Assembly (NCBI GenBank): GCA_001910725.1
Contig: MJGA01000003.1
Coordinates: 1-64,000, forward strand
Direction of reading: 5' to 3'
DNA from: Phanerodontia chrysosporium
Lineage: Eukaryota; Basidiomycota; Agaricomycetes; Polyporales; Phanerochaetaceae
DNA: 64,000 nucleotides
Part shown: positions 11,006-21,142 of the stretch, piece by piece
How the letters are laid out: every line of letters begins with the position of its first letter
Numbering within the stretch: the first letter of the stretch is position 1
Program-made: the position numbers and the translations under genes
Notes under the pieces: model-generated
The model's input: only the letters and a program-made list of their open reading frames with translations
Databases searched by the model: none
What the model was told of the DNA's origin: nothing

Positions 11006-11670
11006 ACACATCACGACCTACCTTGTACAGGAAAGGAATCGAGGATATGGCTATTCACACGGCGGGGCTCTCGGATTCTTTCGCTTCGTATACCTTCGCG
11101 GTCCGTTCAGCATCGCAGATATCACTGGCCGCTTTGCGACCATCAGAGGTCGTGCTCCTACAGCTTCAGCAGGAGGCCAGTCTTTACACCAGCCTCATCC
11201 AATGAGCGAGAATTATACAACGTTCGTGACAAAGTACCGATACAGGTAATGTACAGCTATGTGGGACCCGAGTACTGTCACAAGATGGACGACAGGAAAC
11301 ATTCCTACCAGTGAAGTGAACACAATCTAGCTTTCCGGTCTGATTGGGAAATGGCAAAGGTGCCGTCGAGGAACGTTGAGCACACTGAGCAACACCTTCC
11401 AAACGAGGCATGAAGACAAGTCTGGCCGACTGAGCCGGGATGCGTGCAGAATACAAAGCTTGCTCAAAGGGGGTGCTTGGCACTGAAGGACGACGGAGGG
11501 TGACCACCCCGCATCGCATCGTGATACGACGGCGGAGGGTCATTGAGAGCAGATGGCTGCGCGGACGAATGTTGGGGGTGTGCAGGTGCTGATGCAGTAT
11601 GTGGCGGTGTTGTCCGGTTCGGCGCAGATTGCTGGCGGGGACGCCCCCTTGCAGGGTGTGGTGGGGCAGT
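11006..11670. other. Convergent intergenic region
   Basis: 665 bases between the 3' ends of paralogues A and B. No gene, RNA or repeat recognised. If the last intron of paralogue A is not used, its coding part extends to 11249. Confidence 0.4.
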
Positions 11671-12589
11671 CTACGACCACCACACCGTGAGCATCGTATC
11701 AGCGGAAGAGGATATTGGACATACCGAGTGTCTGCGATGCCCCGCATGTGTCGAGCTCGCCGGTGTGGGTTGGGACTTGCCCGAGCTTGCGGCAAACTGG
11801 CCCTCGAGAAGGCGAAACGCAGCGTTCAGGTCCGGGGCGGTGACGACTACAGGCTGTGGCGCGGCCTTCTGCTGGTACCCGCCAACGACACAACGGAGCG
11901 TCACGCGCCAGAGCAGGGCAGATGCACCGGCTGGGCGCATGTATTCGGCTTCGACGAGCGGGCGGTAGTCTGCGTAGCCACGCCCGCGTACGGCCTCATC
12001 GAGGAGCGTGTCGATGCGCTGCATGTCGAAGAGGGTGTGGCTGAAGCGGCACGCGCTGCCCAGCCGACAGTTGCCCGCAATGTGCTGCTTGCAGAGCGTG
12101 TGTCTCACAGGATCGGGCTACAGGGTATAGCGAGGTGAGCGTGAAAGACGATGTTCGAAGAGAAGAGTCTCTGACAGGATGGGTTCGCCCGAATACCCGC
12201 CGTTCCAGGATGTCCATGGCAGCATACGCCTCAGGTCCTTGGCCCTTCACCGGATACACCGGTTGCACGCTCACGCTCCCCCGGCTCCCTGACGTACCAA
12301 GCCCCGCCTCATAGAGCGTCGCTCGCCCTCCAGCAAGAAGTCGCATCCGCCATTTGTGCTCGTCGGGGTCTGCACCATCAAGCATCGCGGAGTATTTCGT
12401 GCACGCGATCAGACAGTACACCTTCTCTTCTGTGGCGGTGGGCGCGAGCTCTCCCACTAATGCTGTGAGCCGCATAGTGTCGAGGAGGGTGTGGCTATAT
12501 TGGCATGCTCTGCGGGTGCAGGCTCCGTCCGTGGCGAGCTTAGTACAGATGCATAGTTGGCGGGTATATTGGGCGTCAGGAGCCGGCAT
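11671..12589 (-). CDS. CCCH zinc-finger protein B of a three-member local family
   Basis: Minus-strand paralogue with two fingers. The start MPAPDAQYTRQ aligns with the starts of the other two copies. Finger 1 reads CTKLATDGACTRRACQYSH (C-x8-C-x4-C-x3-H) followed by TLLDTMRL. The middle domain ends ILERRVFGRTHP; an intron (about 12120-12178, with a GTCAGA donor) precedes finger 2, CKQHIAGNCRLGSACRFSH, which here keeps the canonical C-x7-C-x5-C-x3-H spacing and is again followed by TLFD. The C-terminal exon is uncertain: read straight it stops at 11671, while a short intron near 11740-11785 would end the protein with GMSNILFR. Probable RNA-binding protein; no partner can be named. Confidence 0.66.
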
Positions 12590-13442
12590 TACTGGTTCGT
12601 AGTCGTACCAGCCTTGGAGGGATAAGAAGTGGGTGGGAATATGAGGGACACGGGCGAAGAGCTTCAGTGGGTGGTAGCGGATGCGGCAGATAACAGACAC
12701 GAGCACAGGGCCCGGTATATCTGCATCCAAGGCTGTCCGAACTGTGCGGGAGTTGACAGGATACTGCACGTGAGAATGAATGCTGATTCAGATTTCCCGG
12801 TCCTCGAGCTTGTCGGGAGCCTGTGTGAGCCCTCGAACGGGTGCAGGGCAGGGCAACACCGCGAGTTCGTCTGAGACGGAGGTGGGAGCTGAGGTCAAAG
12901 TTGCCTGCGATGTTTGTGTCCGCGATGGGCGCTCGGGCAGCGCTCGAGCTTAGCTTTCCGAGTCCGCGACGCAACCACGTCTGCAGCTCCCACAATCTCC
13001 TCTCTCTCTCGCCGATGTCTCGACTGCGCTGCACCACAGCGTACTCGGAGCCCCGGACTCTGGACATGGGAAGATGCGCGTAGAAGACATTTCCAGAACG
13101 ATGCCGTCAGTCCATGGTACCGCACTCAAGCCTCGAGGCCTGAGGACCGCATTGACTTCGCACCGCTTTACCGAACCACGCGCTTCGTCTTTATGCATGC
13201 GACCGTTGTGCCCTCGCAATGAGGCCAATCGAGAACTCATGGACCTGGTATATGGACCGCAGTTGTGTGCGTGACCTTGCCTCATGTTTCTGTTCATGGC
13301 CTCGAGGCCTGAGGTTCGAGGGCTCTGCTGGTGTGCAGGCAGTGTTGGAACATCCCCTCACTAACCTACGGAGACACCGCTTACATTTTCGTTGTCAGGT
13401 CGGTCCTGATTTCGGCATGCAAGACGATTTCGACTGATTGAC
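12590..13442. promoter_or_regulatory. Divergent intergenic region between CCCH gene B and the MYND gene
   Basis: 853 bases between divergent starts. The 15-mer CCTCGAGGCCTGAGG occurs twice, at 13131-13145 and 13300-13314, and contains the palindrome CCTCGAGG. It sits 130-310 bases upstream of the MYND start and could be a regulatory site (inference). No coding frame here was convincing. Confidence 0.4.
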
Positions 13443-14566
13443 ATGAGCAGCATGCCTTTGTCCGTTTGGACGATTCCCCGTCCCGATGTGAGGACTAATT
13501 TCATGGTCTGGGAGGCTTCATGGGAACGCGAATTTAAGCGCAACCACGAACCACCACATCGCATACCGGAGAAAGGCGCCTTGCCCACCATGACACCTCA
13601 ACATGTTGCCACGTTTTGGGACAACGACGAGAATCTCGTCATGTTACAATACAATGCCAGGACACTTTTACGCAATCAGCGCGCCGTCGCTGACCTTCTC
13701 AGCCCCAGACTGACATTCGAGCAGGACTGGAAAACGGCGCCCTCGCAGAAGCGCAGAGATTGTATTACGCAAGGCCTGCAGCTACTCATGCTATCCATGC
13801 CCCCATGTGACATCGAGATCACCCGTTGGTTCTGCCCCGACTCAACCATGAGCTACCTCTGTTCGCGCGACGGCAACACCCTCCTGGACCTTCTGAAGTC
13901 CATCGCGGCCCTGCCTGGGGAAGGCGCGTCAGAGGATGCCACCCCAGTCTTTGTACCGCACCCTGTCATCGACCGCATTCTCATTGCCAGAGGACGAGCT
14001 GGCGAGACCCGGTTATCGCGCACTCGCGCACTCGCACAGGCTAGCGCGGGGGATCTTCCTTGGAAAGGTGGTCCGCGGCCTCGTGCTCTCGTTCGTGCGT
14101 TTTCCAATCTGTCGTTTTGCCACGCATCGCGCGCTCATCTCCTGCGTAGTTAGGCCAACATAAGAACATACCGTGCCCCCGGTCGAACGTGCCATTACCC
14201 CGCGATTCGGTCGCCAACCTAGACACGGAGTTGCGCAAGGTAGGGCGCGCCACTGGGAAGCAACTCGCGCAAGAGGGCTTGCCGTTCTGTGGAATACGTC
14301 GCTACCACTTCTGCAACAAGTGCCGCATTCAAGCGAAGAATCTCGAGGAAGCGCAGAAACTTATGGCGTGCAGTCGCTGTCGCGAGACGGGGCGCCACAT
14401 CTACTACTGTTCGAGGTTGGTGACTAATCTCTAGTATCCCGTCTATCGCTGGTCAATGCCCACGCATAGAGAGTGCCAAGCAAAGAACTGGAAAGAAGGC
14501 CGCCAACCTCATAGGATGATATGTGGGAAGCCCCTCTCGGAGGACGACGTACCTGTACATCAGTAG
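13443..14566 (+). CDS. MYND-type zinc-finger protein
   Basis: The first exon carries WTIPRPDVRTNF, PTMTPQHVATFWDND and CDIEITRWFCPD. Near 13980 the frame changes by one base into LPEDELARPGYRALAHSHRL, so a deletion is inferred there. After an intron that begins near 14068 comes LRKVGRATGKQL and a Cys pair FCNKC, then the MYND finger ACSRCRETGRHIYYCS, an intron (about 14416-14470), and its second half ECQAKNWKEGRQPHRMIC. MYND fingers are protein-interaction modules that bind Pro-rich peptides, often in transcriptional corepressors. The stop at 14566 assumes no further intron. It lies inside the CCCH gene cluster but is unrelated to it. Confidence 0.75.
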
Positions 14567-14896
14567 CGGCCGGAAGGGTGCACGAAGTCGAGAAACCTCC
14601 ATGTACATACTACACAGCGCTGGCGCAAGGGATTGTCTTAAAGATGATCCAATGCAATGCGCTTTTGTTTGCGATGTAATGCTTCCTGGCATGTCGATAT
14701 CCTCGGGCAAAATGCTGCTTCAGTGTCAGTCTTAGCCTAAACTCGCCCCTACACATTCGATACAGTTACACGTTCGATCAGTCGAAGATACGCTCAGTTA
14801 CAACGTCCAATTTGGCAGAGAATGCAAGAGTCCGACGCGACTAATTGCACCGACTCAGCAGTATGAGAGGCCGGCGCAGGTTCAAGATGTCCGAGC
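14567..14896. other. Convergent intergenic region
   Basis: 330 bases between the 3' ends of the MYND gene and CCCH gene C. Nothing recognised. Confidence 0.4.
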
Positions 14897-16942
14897 CTAT
14901 GCGCCGAGACACATACAGCAACAGAAGAGAGCGAGGACAGGCAAGCCCCCGGCATACACCATAGCAGCCATCGCTGCAAGAGCTAACAAGCCAGCGATTG
15001 CCTGAAGGAACACCTCACATACAGACAATACCCAGCCCCAGATTGCCAGGAAGATCGCAATGCATGCCTCGGTGACGACGATGCTGAAGATCGCGAGAGC
15101 CTTCCATACGAAGGGCCCGACCGTGACGACGGCGAGGCCGAGAAGCACAAAGACGGCGATCCACGCGAGTATGGTGAAAACTCTGGCTGTAGAGGATGCG
15201 ATCGCTTTGAGAAACGTGTGTCGGCGGCTGTCGGCAGGGGGCGCAGTCGCAGGCGGCGGCAGCGTCCACACCCATTGCTGAACACGGGCAGAAGACTCAG
15301 TTGCCGTTCGGCGCACGTCGACGGAGCTGTACGACACTGCTCTGTACTGCGAGTGTCGGTCGACTGTGGCGGCGCAGCTCGCGGGCGGCCTCGATGGGAG
15401 AGTGACGTGAGAGGCTGCGGAGGATAGCAATGGTTGTCGCTCGGAGGAAGACGACGAGCTGGCTGAGGATGTTGTATGAGAGCGTCGCGAGCCGGTGTCG
15501 GCGTTGACCTTGGCCTTGACCTCAACCTTGACCGCTGCAGCAGGCGGTTTGGCGACCTGGTTCGCAAACGGCGACGGCGTAGAGAAAGACGGCGCCGCCT
15601 TCGTTTTGACGCCTACATCGACCTGAATGACAGCGGACGGCGTCGTAATTGTGTGACTAGACTGCACATTAGAAGAGGATGGCTGTCCAGCCGATGCGCG
15701 GGGTGTCGCTTTCACTTTGACGCTAACCTCGAGGGGCGTGGGTTTCTGCACGACAGTTGCGGAACCCGAGGAGGACGAGCTACTAGTAGCAGCTGGTGAT
15801 CGCGAAGGCGAAGGCGAAGGAGAGGATACAATAGAGTGGTAACTTGGCACAGCTGATGAGAGAAGTCTCGTAGAAGACTGAGGCGTGACCGTAGGAGCTG
15901 TTGGGGTAGGGCTGGGAGGACGATGTGCGGCGGAAGGAGGCAGCTCCGAGTATGGAGGAGGCGCTTCCTGCTGGACCTCAGGGATCGTCATAGGTTCTGT
16001 CGTTGTTGTCGATCCCCGCGCTGCTGCAGGTCCTCCCGCAATTGTGGATGATCGGCATTGTTGGGAACTAGAACCAACAGAGCCCTGCAAGTAGCTTGTC
16101 ACTAAGCGATAATCGAGGGTACGGTGTGATATTTCCCACCTGCGGAGCTAGCCAAGACGACACATTTCGAGCCTCCAGACGGGTTTTGAGTGCCTTGAGA
16201 GCAGTCGAAAGACGCGTAGCCTCAGCGACATTCTCAGACTGATCCCGTGCGCCTGGTTCCGTGACGCGCCAAATAAAATCAGCGCAGTGTGATTTGAGAT
16301 ACGTAATACGAATCGTGGGGGGCTCAGACATGGTAAGACTGCCCCCTGTCTTTGTGCTGAGGTCGACGACTAAGGCTTCGATACCTGAGAAATCGACGAG
16401 ATCGTGGCTGTTGCGACACTTGCAGCTGGCTCGCCCATCTGCAAGGCTCTTGCATAATGTGGCGCTTGGGTCACCGGCCTTCCACGACACCTGCAACCGT
16501 GATCGACCTCGATATCTACAGGGGTGGATTTACAGCGACTCACTGGCACGGTACGCCCAAACAATTTCCTCTCAAGCTTCGTGACGGCCTCAAGTAGGTT
16601 GTTCGCTGTCGCTTCCCGGGGATATGTCGGCTGGCGGTCGATCCTCCACCCCTCACCGCGGAGAGAGACGCGCCCGCCGTGGCACAGCTTAACCGTCCAC
16701 TCTCCCGAATGCAGGGGACGATCACGGACGCTAAACTCGAGTATCAGGTAGGTCTGGGGCTGCGCCACGGAGTGCGCATGTGTAAGGTCGTATGATGCAA
16801 CGTCGCCGACGAGCTGCAGCAGTCGAGTCGGATCAATCAGCGTGTGGCTGAATGAGCAGGCCTGACGAGTGCATTTCCCCTGCGCGAACGCGAGACACAT
16901 CGAACGCCGTGCGTAGTCGACATTCCGTTGCGGGCCCGACAT
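14897..16942 (-). CDS. CCCH zinc-finger protein C spliced to a multi-pass membrane tail
   Basis: Three exons (16544-16942, 16140-16490, 14897-16084) join in phase to 645 residues with no break. Exon 1 holds finger 1, CLAFAQGKCTRQACSFSH (C-x7-C-x4-C-x3-H) plus TLIDPTRLL. Exon 2 holds VSWKAGDPSATLC and a shortened second finger (C-x9-C-x1-C-x3-H). Exon 3 is about 250 residues rich in Ser, Pro, Thr and Val with a PPPY motif (EAPPPYSELPP), then three or four hydrophobic helices starting VFTILAWIAVFVLLGLAV and ending CCCMCLGA. The result would be an RNA-type zinc-finger protein anchored in a membrane. The alternative is two genes, the second starting at the Met at 16102 inside the last intron. The fused model is preferred because the intron position matches paralogue A. 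Confidence 0.62.
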
Positions 16943-17272
16943 GTCGACTCTGCGATGGTGGGTGTGGGAGAGCAAGAACCGCACGTGAGAATGAACCTAA
17001 AATCCTGCCAGAGCGCGCTGAGGCAAAGAATGTCTGGGGACATGCGGTGCACGGGATACTTTCACATGTATCACTGACCCTCCATACTGGGTGGACGCTG
17101 CACGACACACCAGCAGTACATCCCCTGGCATCTGGCGAAGGTGCGCAAAGCATTCACGGCCACTTGCATGCGAGACAGTGGCTCGAGTCATGAACAAACG
17201 ATATTCAGGTAGCGTCCATCCATAGATTCCCCTAGATCTCTTGAATATACACAGTTAACTTAAAGCGATTCG
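16943..17272. other. Intergenic between CCCH gene C and D-amino-acid oxidase
   Basis: 330 bases: promoter side of gene C and 3' flank of the oxidase. No coding frame or repeat recognised. Confidence 0.4.
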
Positions 17273-18636
17273 TTACGCGGTTGGCTTGAAGTGTTCTGCG
17301 AAGAGCTCCGCGACTTCCTCGGCCGCGCCCCAAGAACCCTGGTAGCCCGCAGGACTGCAGTGGCGCCTCAGTAGCCGTGAAATTGCACAGTATATAACCG
17401 CACTCACCCGAAACCATACGCGTGGATCACCAGGAAGTCATGCTGCTCTGCGCCCTCAGGGGGTTGTGGTAGGAACTCGCTCTGGAGCGGCAACTTGTAC
17501 CACTGTGCCTCGATCCTAGCACCACCTCTCCTAGCAGGCCGCAACCCAACATTGTGACCCAGAATCTTCGTCTCCGGGTCATTCAGCGCAGGCGCAAGCT
17601 CGAGGCAGCGCTTCCAGATGTTGCGCGCGGTATCGAAGTCGATGGAGAGATCCCAGCTGCCCTCTTGGAACGTCCCGCCAATGAGGACATGGCCCGGCGG
17701 TGCAGGGCGCGGTATCATGTATGTGGCCTCTCCCGTTGGCACCGACGCGAGCCCGAGCGGGTACGAGAGAAACTCTTGCACGCCCGGTGCATACGCCAGG
17801 ATCGTCTGTCCACGGATGGGGTAGACCGCCTTGTCCTCGACGCCGATAAGAGAACGCGCACCGAGAGCCGTCGCGTTGATAACGACACCACCATGTCCAG
17901 CGAGCTCTGCAGCCTCTTCGACAGAGTAAACGCGTTTGCGCAGGAAAGTCACGCCGCGTGTGCTCAGCTCGGTTCGCAGCCATGGCAGGTAGAGCTGTGG
18001 GTTCAAGGAGACGGTCGTGAAGGCAACCCCAGCGACCGCACCAGCTGGTACCTCTTCCTTGTCCAGAATACGGAACTACAAGAGAATTTAGCAGGCATCT
18101 GAGCACTCGGGGTCAAGCACTTACGTCGCGGACAAGGTCTTTGTACCAGATCTTCGCGTCATCAATAGGTTCAGTGTAGCAGATGCGCGAGGGAAGCGTC
18201 TGAAACCAATCCAGTTTAGAGGGCATAGGTGCAACTTGTGAATAGACATACTCGGACGAGACCAGACGGAATCATGTCCCATAACCGGTTACTGTAGTCC
18301 ATGACTGCGTGAGCATACGCCTGTTGAGAGTATTGGCTTTCTCACAATGTGATGAGCTCGCGTTTATATCTCTTCTCTTCGTAGTCACCGATAGGTGACC
18401 AGTCAGCGCCCTGCTTCTTTCAACTGACATGTGCGCGTGTAAGTGCGGGCAGGACTCACCGCCCAAGGGCTAGCCCATGCCTGGGAGTTCAGGTCGCCCT
18501 CCTCAGGAAGGTCCCGCGCGACTACGGTAAACTTGCACGAGGGGTATCTCTCAGAGAGGACATGGGCGACAGAGAGCCCGATGACGCCTGCTCCGAGAAT
18601 GACGACGTGCGGTGGGTTCTGGGTCGTCTGTGCCAT
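17273..18636 (-). CDS. FAD-dependent D-amino-acid oxidase
   Basis: Oxidises D-amino acids to keto acids, ammonia and hydrogen peroxide. The minus-strand start [10 protein letters not shown] leads at once into the dinucleotide-binding motif [14 protein letters not shown]. Further family marks are WASPWAGADWSP over an intron, [35 protein letters not shown], and the C-terminal signature [19 protein letters not shown] split by an intron at about 17342-17410. Introns are clean and all frames join, about 365 residues. The protein ends KPTA, not a canonical SKL-type peroxisomal signal, although such oxidases are usually peroxisomal. Divergent from the 19.4 kb gene. Confidence 0.93.
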
Positions 18637-19451
18637 ATTCTTGTCGTCGGGCGAGGTGACCGTCGCGAGCAGAGGGTCGTTCGGGACACGCAGGATCGAG
18701 AGGCCATCGGAATCAGCCTAGCCAAGTCATTTCACAAGTCTTGCGACTAGAAGGTCGTGGAGGAGATAAGATAAGATGCTCGTTTGGACTAGGCACAGTC
18801 TCGGCATTTGCCGAGAGGATCGTGCAGATCAGATGCGGCAGGTGTTATGCTTCGACGGCGCCCACTCACTCGAGCCTGCCTTGCGCTGCAGGTGTGGCCG
18901 CCGGAAGGTTGCCTCGAAACCCTGAGCCGGGTGTTCAGGCAGGTTTGTATACGCGACCATGCTGAGGACAGGTGTTCGTATGGCACATGCTGACACGCGG
19001 ACTGACTGCCTACCAATCAGCACAGAACATTCGTGAATGTTATGTTGAGCTTTCCTCGACAGGAAGTGTCGAGTTTGGGCCAGGTTTCTATTGTTGCAGG
19101 TAGGCTGCTTCCAGATGCTTGAGTCTCGCTGGTACTCATTGATAGCTACCGATAATTACCGTGCAGGCCTTCCAGGACAATCGTTCCCGAAGTCTATTAA
19201 CCCGACCTGGGGGCATTCAGGCATGTGTTCGGGCCTATCCACGGTTATCTCGAGGGCGTTCATTCGGCACTGTTACCTATGCAACGTGTCGCCTGCGCCT
19301 GACACGGCATAAGAGCCCTGTGCTCCCCAAGGACGCAGAGCATTCATACCTCCGCACACCCACTGCCAGCACCTACGCGGTCTATCGCACATCTTGCTAG
19401 CACTTTGGGCGTCGATCTGATTGTCGAGCAACCCCTTCATACCAGGACCTC
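18637..19451. promoter_or_regulatory. Divergent promoter region
   Basis: 815 bases between the oxidase start and the next plus-strand gene. No coding frame supported; no TATA box stood out. Confidence 0.35.
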
Positions 19452-20087
19452 ATGTCACCCTCCTTCGGTGTCCCATTCCTCCTCCGGCTCGCCTTCCGCC
19501 GGAAGAGCCGTCTCTCGTTCCTCTCTTCCAAGTCCAAGCGCAAGTCCAAGTCCACCGTTTATGCCAACTCCGATTTCTCTGACAGCGACTGGGAATTTGC
19601 GTCCGCATCTTCCGCAACGCTTGCCGTCCCCATAATTGACAAGGCCTCGATCGACGAGCAGGGCCTGTACGTGTGCTGGGCAGCGTACGCTGGTTTGCCG
19701 CCCCATAAACTCTCGCCAGCGCGGGCACTGCGCCTGAAGCAGCGCATTGCGAGTGCAGTCGTCAAGGCTGGGATGGGCTTCGCCGGCGACGGGCAGCCGC
19801 CAGACCCGATCGACTCTGCGCTCAGGGAGAACGGGGCGCTGCCGCCGATGCAATCCAGCACGCTTTACATCGGGACGTTTGGGCAGATTGTGGACGCCTT
19901 CGAGGATGCGGGGTTGGTGACTAGTGTTTGCGACATCGCTGGGTTCCCAGAAGGTTGGTTGTCCCTCGTCGCTACTACTTCACGTGACGACTCACACGAA
20001 GCAGCAACACGCCTAGGCACCATGTTTGTCGTGAGGCCAAAATCTGCGGGGTCACTTCAGCTCGTGAAGCTTACATTATGGGCATAA
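19452..20087 (+). CDS. Hypothetical protein with Ser/Lys-rich N-terminus
   Basis: One intron (19954-20004) gives a protein of about 194 residues. The N-terminus is basic (FRRKSRLSFLSSKSKRKSKS), followed by DFSDSDWEF, and a conserved-looking body with LYVCWAAYAGLPPHKLSPA, DSALRENGALPP, IGTFGQIVDAFEDAG and, after the intron, GTMFVVRPKSAGS. No signal peptide or membrane segment. No family recognised; codon use and splice phase support a real gene. Confidence 0.6.
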   Translation: MSPSFGVPFLLRLAFRRKSRLSFLSSKSKRKSKSTVYANSDFSDSDWEFASASSATLAVPIIDKASIDEQGLYVCWAAYAGLPPHKLSPARALRLKQRIASAVVKAGMGFAGDGQPPDPIDSALRENGALPPMQSSTLYIGTFGQIVDAFEDAGLVTSVCDIAGFPEGWLSLVATTSRDDSHEAATRLGTMFVVRPKSAGSLQLVKLTLWA

Positions 20088-20521
20088 CCGGTGCGCGCTA
20101 ACTATCCTTTGTGCATACTCCCCATGCTGACTGCAAATTGCAGATACTCTATTTCTGAGCACATAGACAGACCGGCAGCGCCGAGTCTCCACGGATATTG
20201 TACCACCAGCCCGAGAGCCGTCATGCTGTATCAATGCATCTGTACTTGTACGTCCACACCATACCATATGTCTCCAACTGGCTAGGAATATTCTGCATCA
20301 CAAATCGCGACATCCAATTTCGGATACCCGTCCCCTGAGACCAGCTCCTCCTTTGCCGCCACTCCGTCGCGGAACGACGCCAACTTCATGGCTCGCCTGA
20401 CATCATGCATATCGCGGCGGGCTTGAGATCATACCGCCAGTCGCGGCAAATATAAAGAGAACCGCCGACGATGGAGCCTGCACAAATTGTCTCCCAATAT
20501 TCCCAAACGACGAATCAAGCA
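20088..20521. other. Intergenic, upstream of the Con-6 gene
   Basis: 434 bases between two plus-strand genes. Opposite-strand open frames from 20403 onward mirror the Con-6 gene and were not accepted. Nothing else recognised. Confidence 0.4.
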
Positions 20522-20962
20522 ATGGCTGACCAAGAAGCTCACGCACAAAGCGTGCGTCTAGGTCCATTGCGCTAGCAACTGCATCATCCCTCATTTCGTT
20601 CTGCAGATCGCTCGCGGACACAAGGCCACCATCAGCAACCCGGAGACCAGCGAGGAGGCGAAGGAGCGTTCTCGCCGTATTCTGGAGGAGATCGAGGGCG
20701 GCGGCGACCCCACTGTGTTCAATGCTAGCATCGATAGCGAGAAACCCGCGAGTTACAACCCTAAGAAAGCGACACAGGCTTCTGCCAAACATGAAGTGAG
20801 TTCAATACTCGACGCTTCTAAGACGTGAACCAACCCCATGTAGAAGGCAAACCAGCAAGGCACTGACGCGCCGTCCAGGTTGTTCCCCGAGGGCGAACTT
20901 GATGTAAGTGTAGAATGTCCCTATGCAAAACGGTGCTGAGGTGCGCGCGGTAGCGGGAATGA
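20522..20962 (+). CDS. Con-6 (conidiation-specific protein 6) family protein
   Basis: Small protein of about 95 residues in four exons. The start MADQEAHAQS precedes an intron (about 20552-20606), then the Con-6 core IARGHKATISNPETSEEAKE...ILEEIEGG, a Lys/Ser-rich stretch, an intron at about 20796-20842, KANQQGTDAPSRLFPEGELD, and a final intron whose last exon codes only RE before the stop at 20960-20962. The core motif occurs once; the founding Neurospora protein has it twice. The family is linked to spore formation and stress, but its molecular role is not known. The opposite-strand open frame from 20403 to 20792 is a shadow. Confidence 0.82.
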
Positions 20963-21142
20963 CTACATGAATCCAAAACTCCGCGCTCATTGTCCTTTCA
21001 ACCGATGTAAATTAGTATACAGTATGGAACATGACATGTAATACAATAAGCCATGCGGATATTATCCTGAAACGAACATAAGAGCTGAGCGATAAATAAG
21101 TCAGATGCGATTATATAACCACATTCTAGACGTGACGTTACC

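Noticed and set aside
20403..20792. 129-codon minus-strand open frame
   Set aside because: Antisense shadow of the Con-6 gene, whose motif and splice phases are clear on the plus strand.
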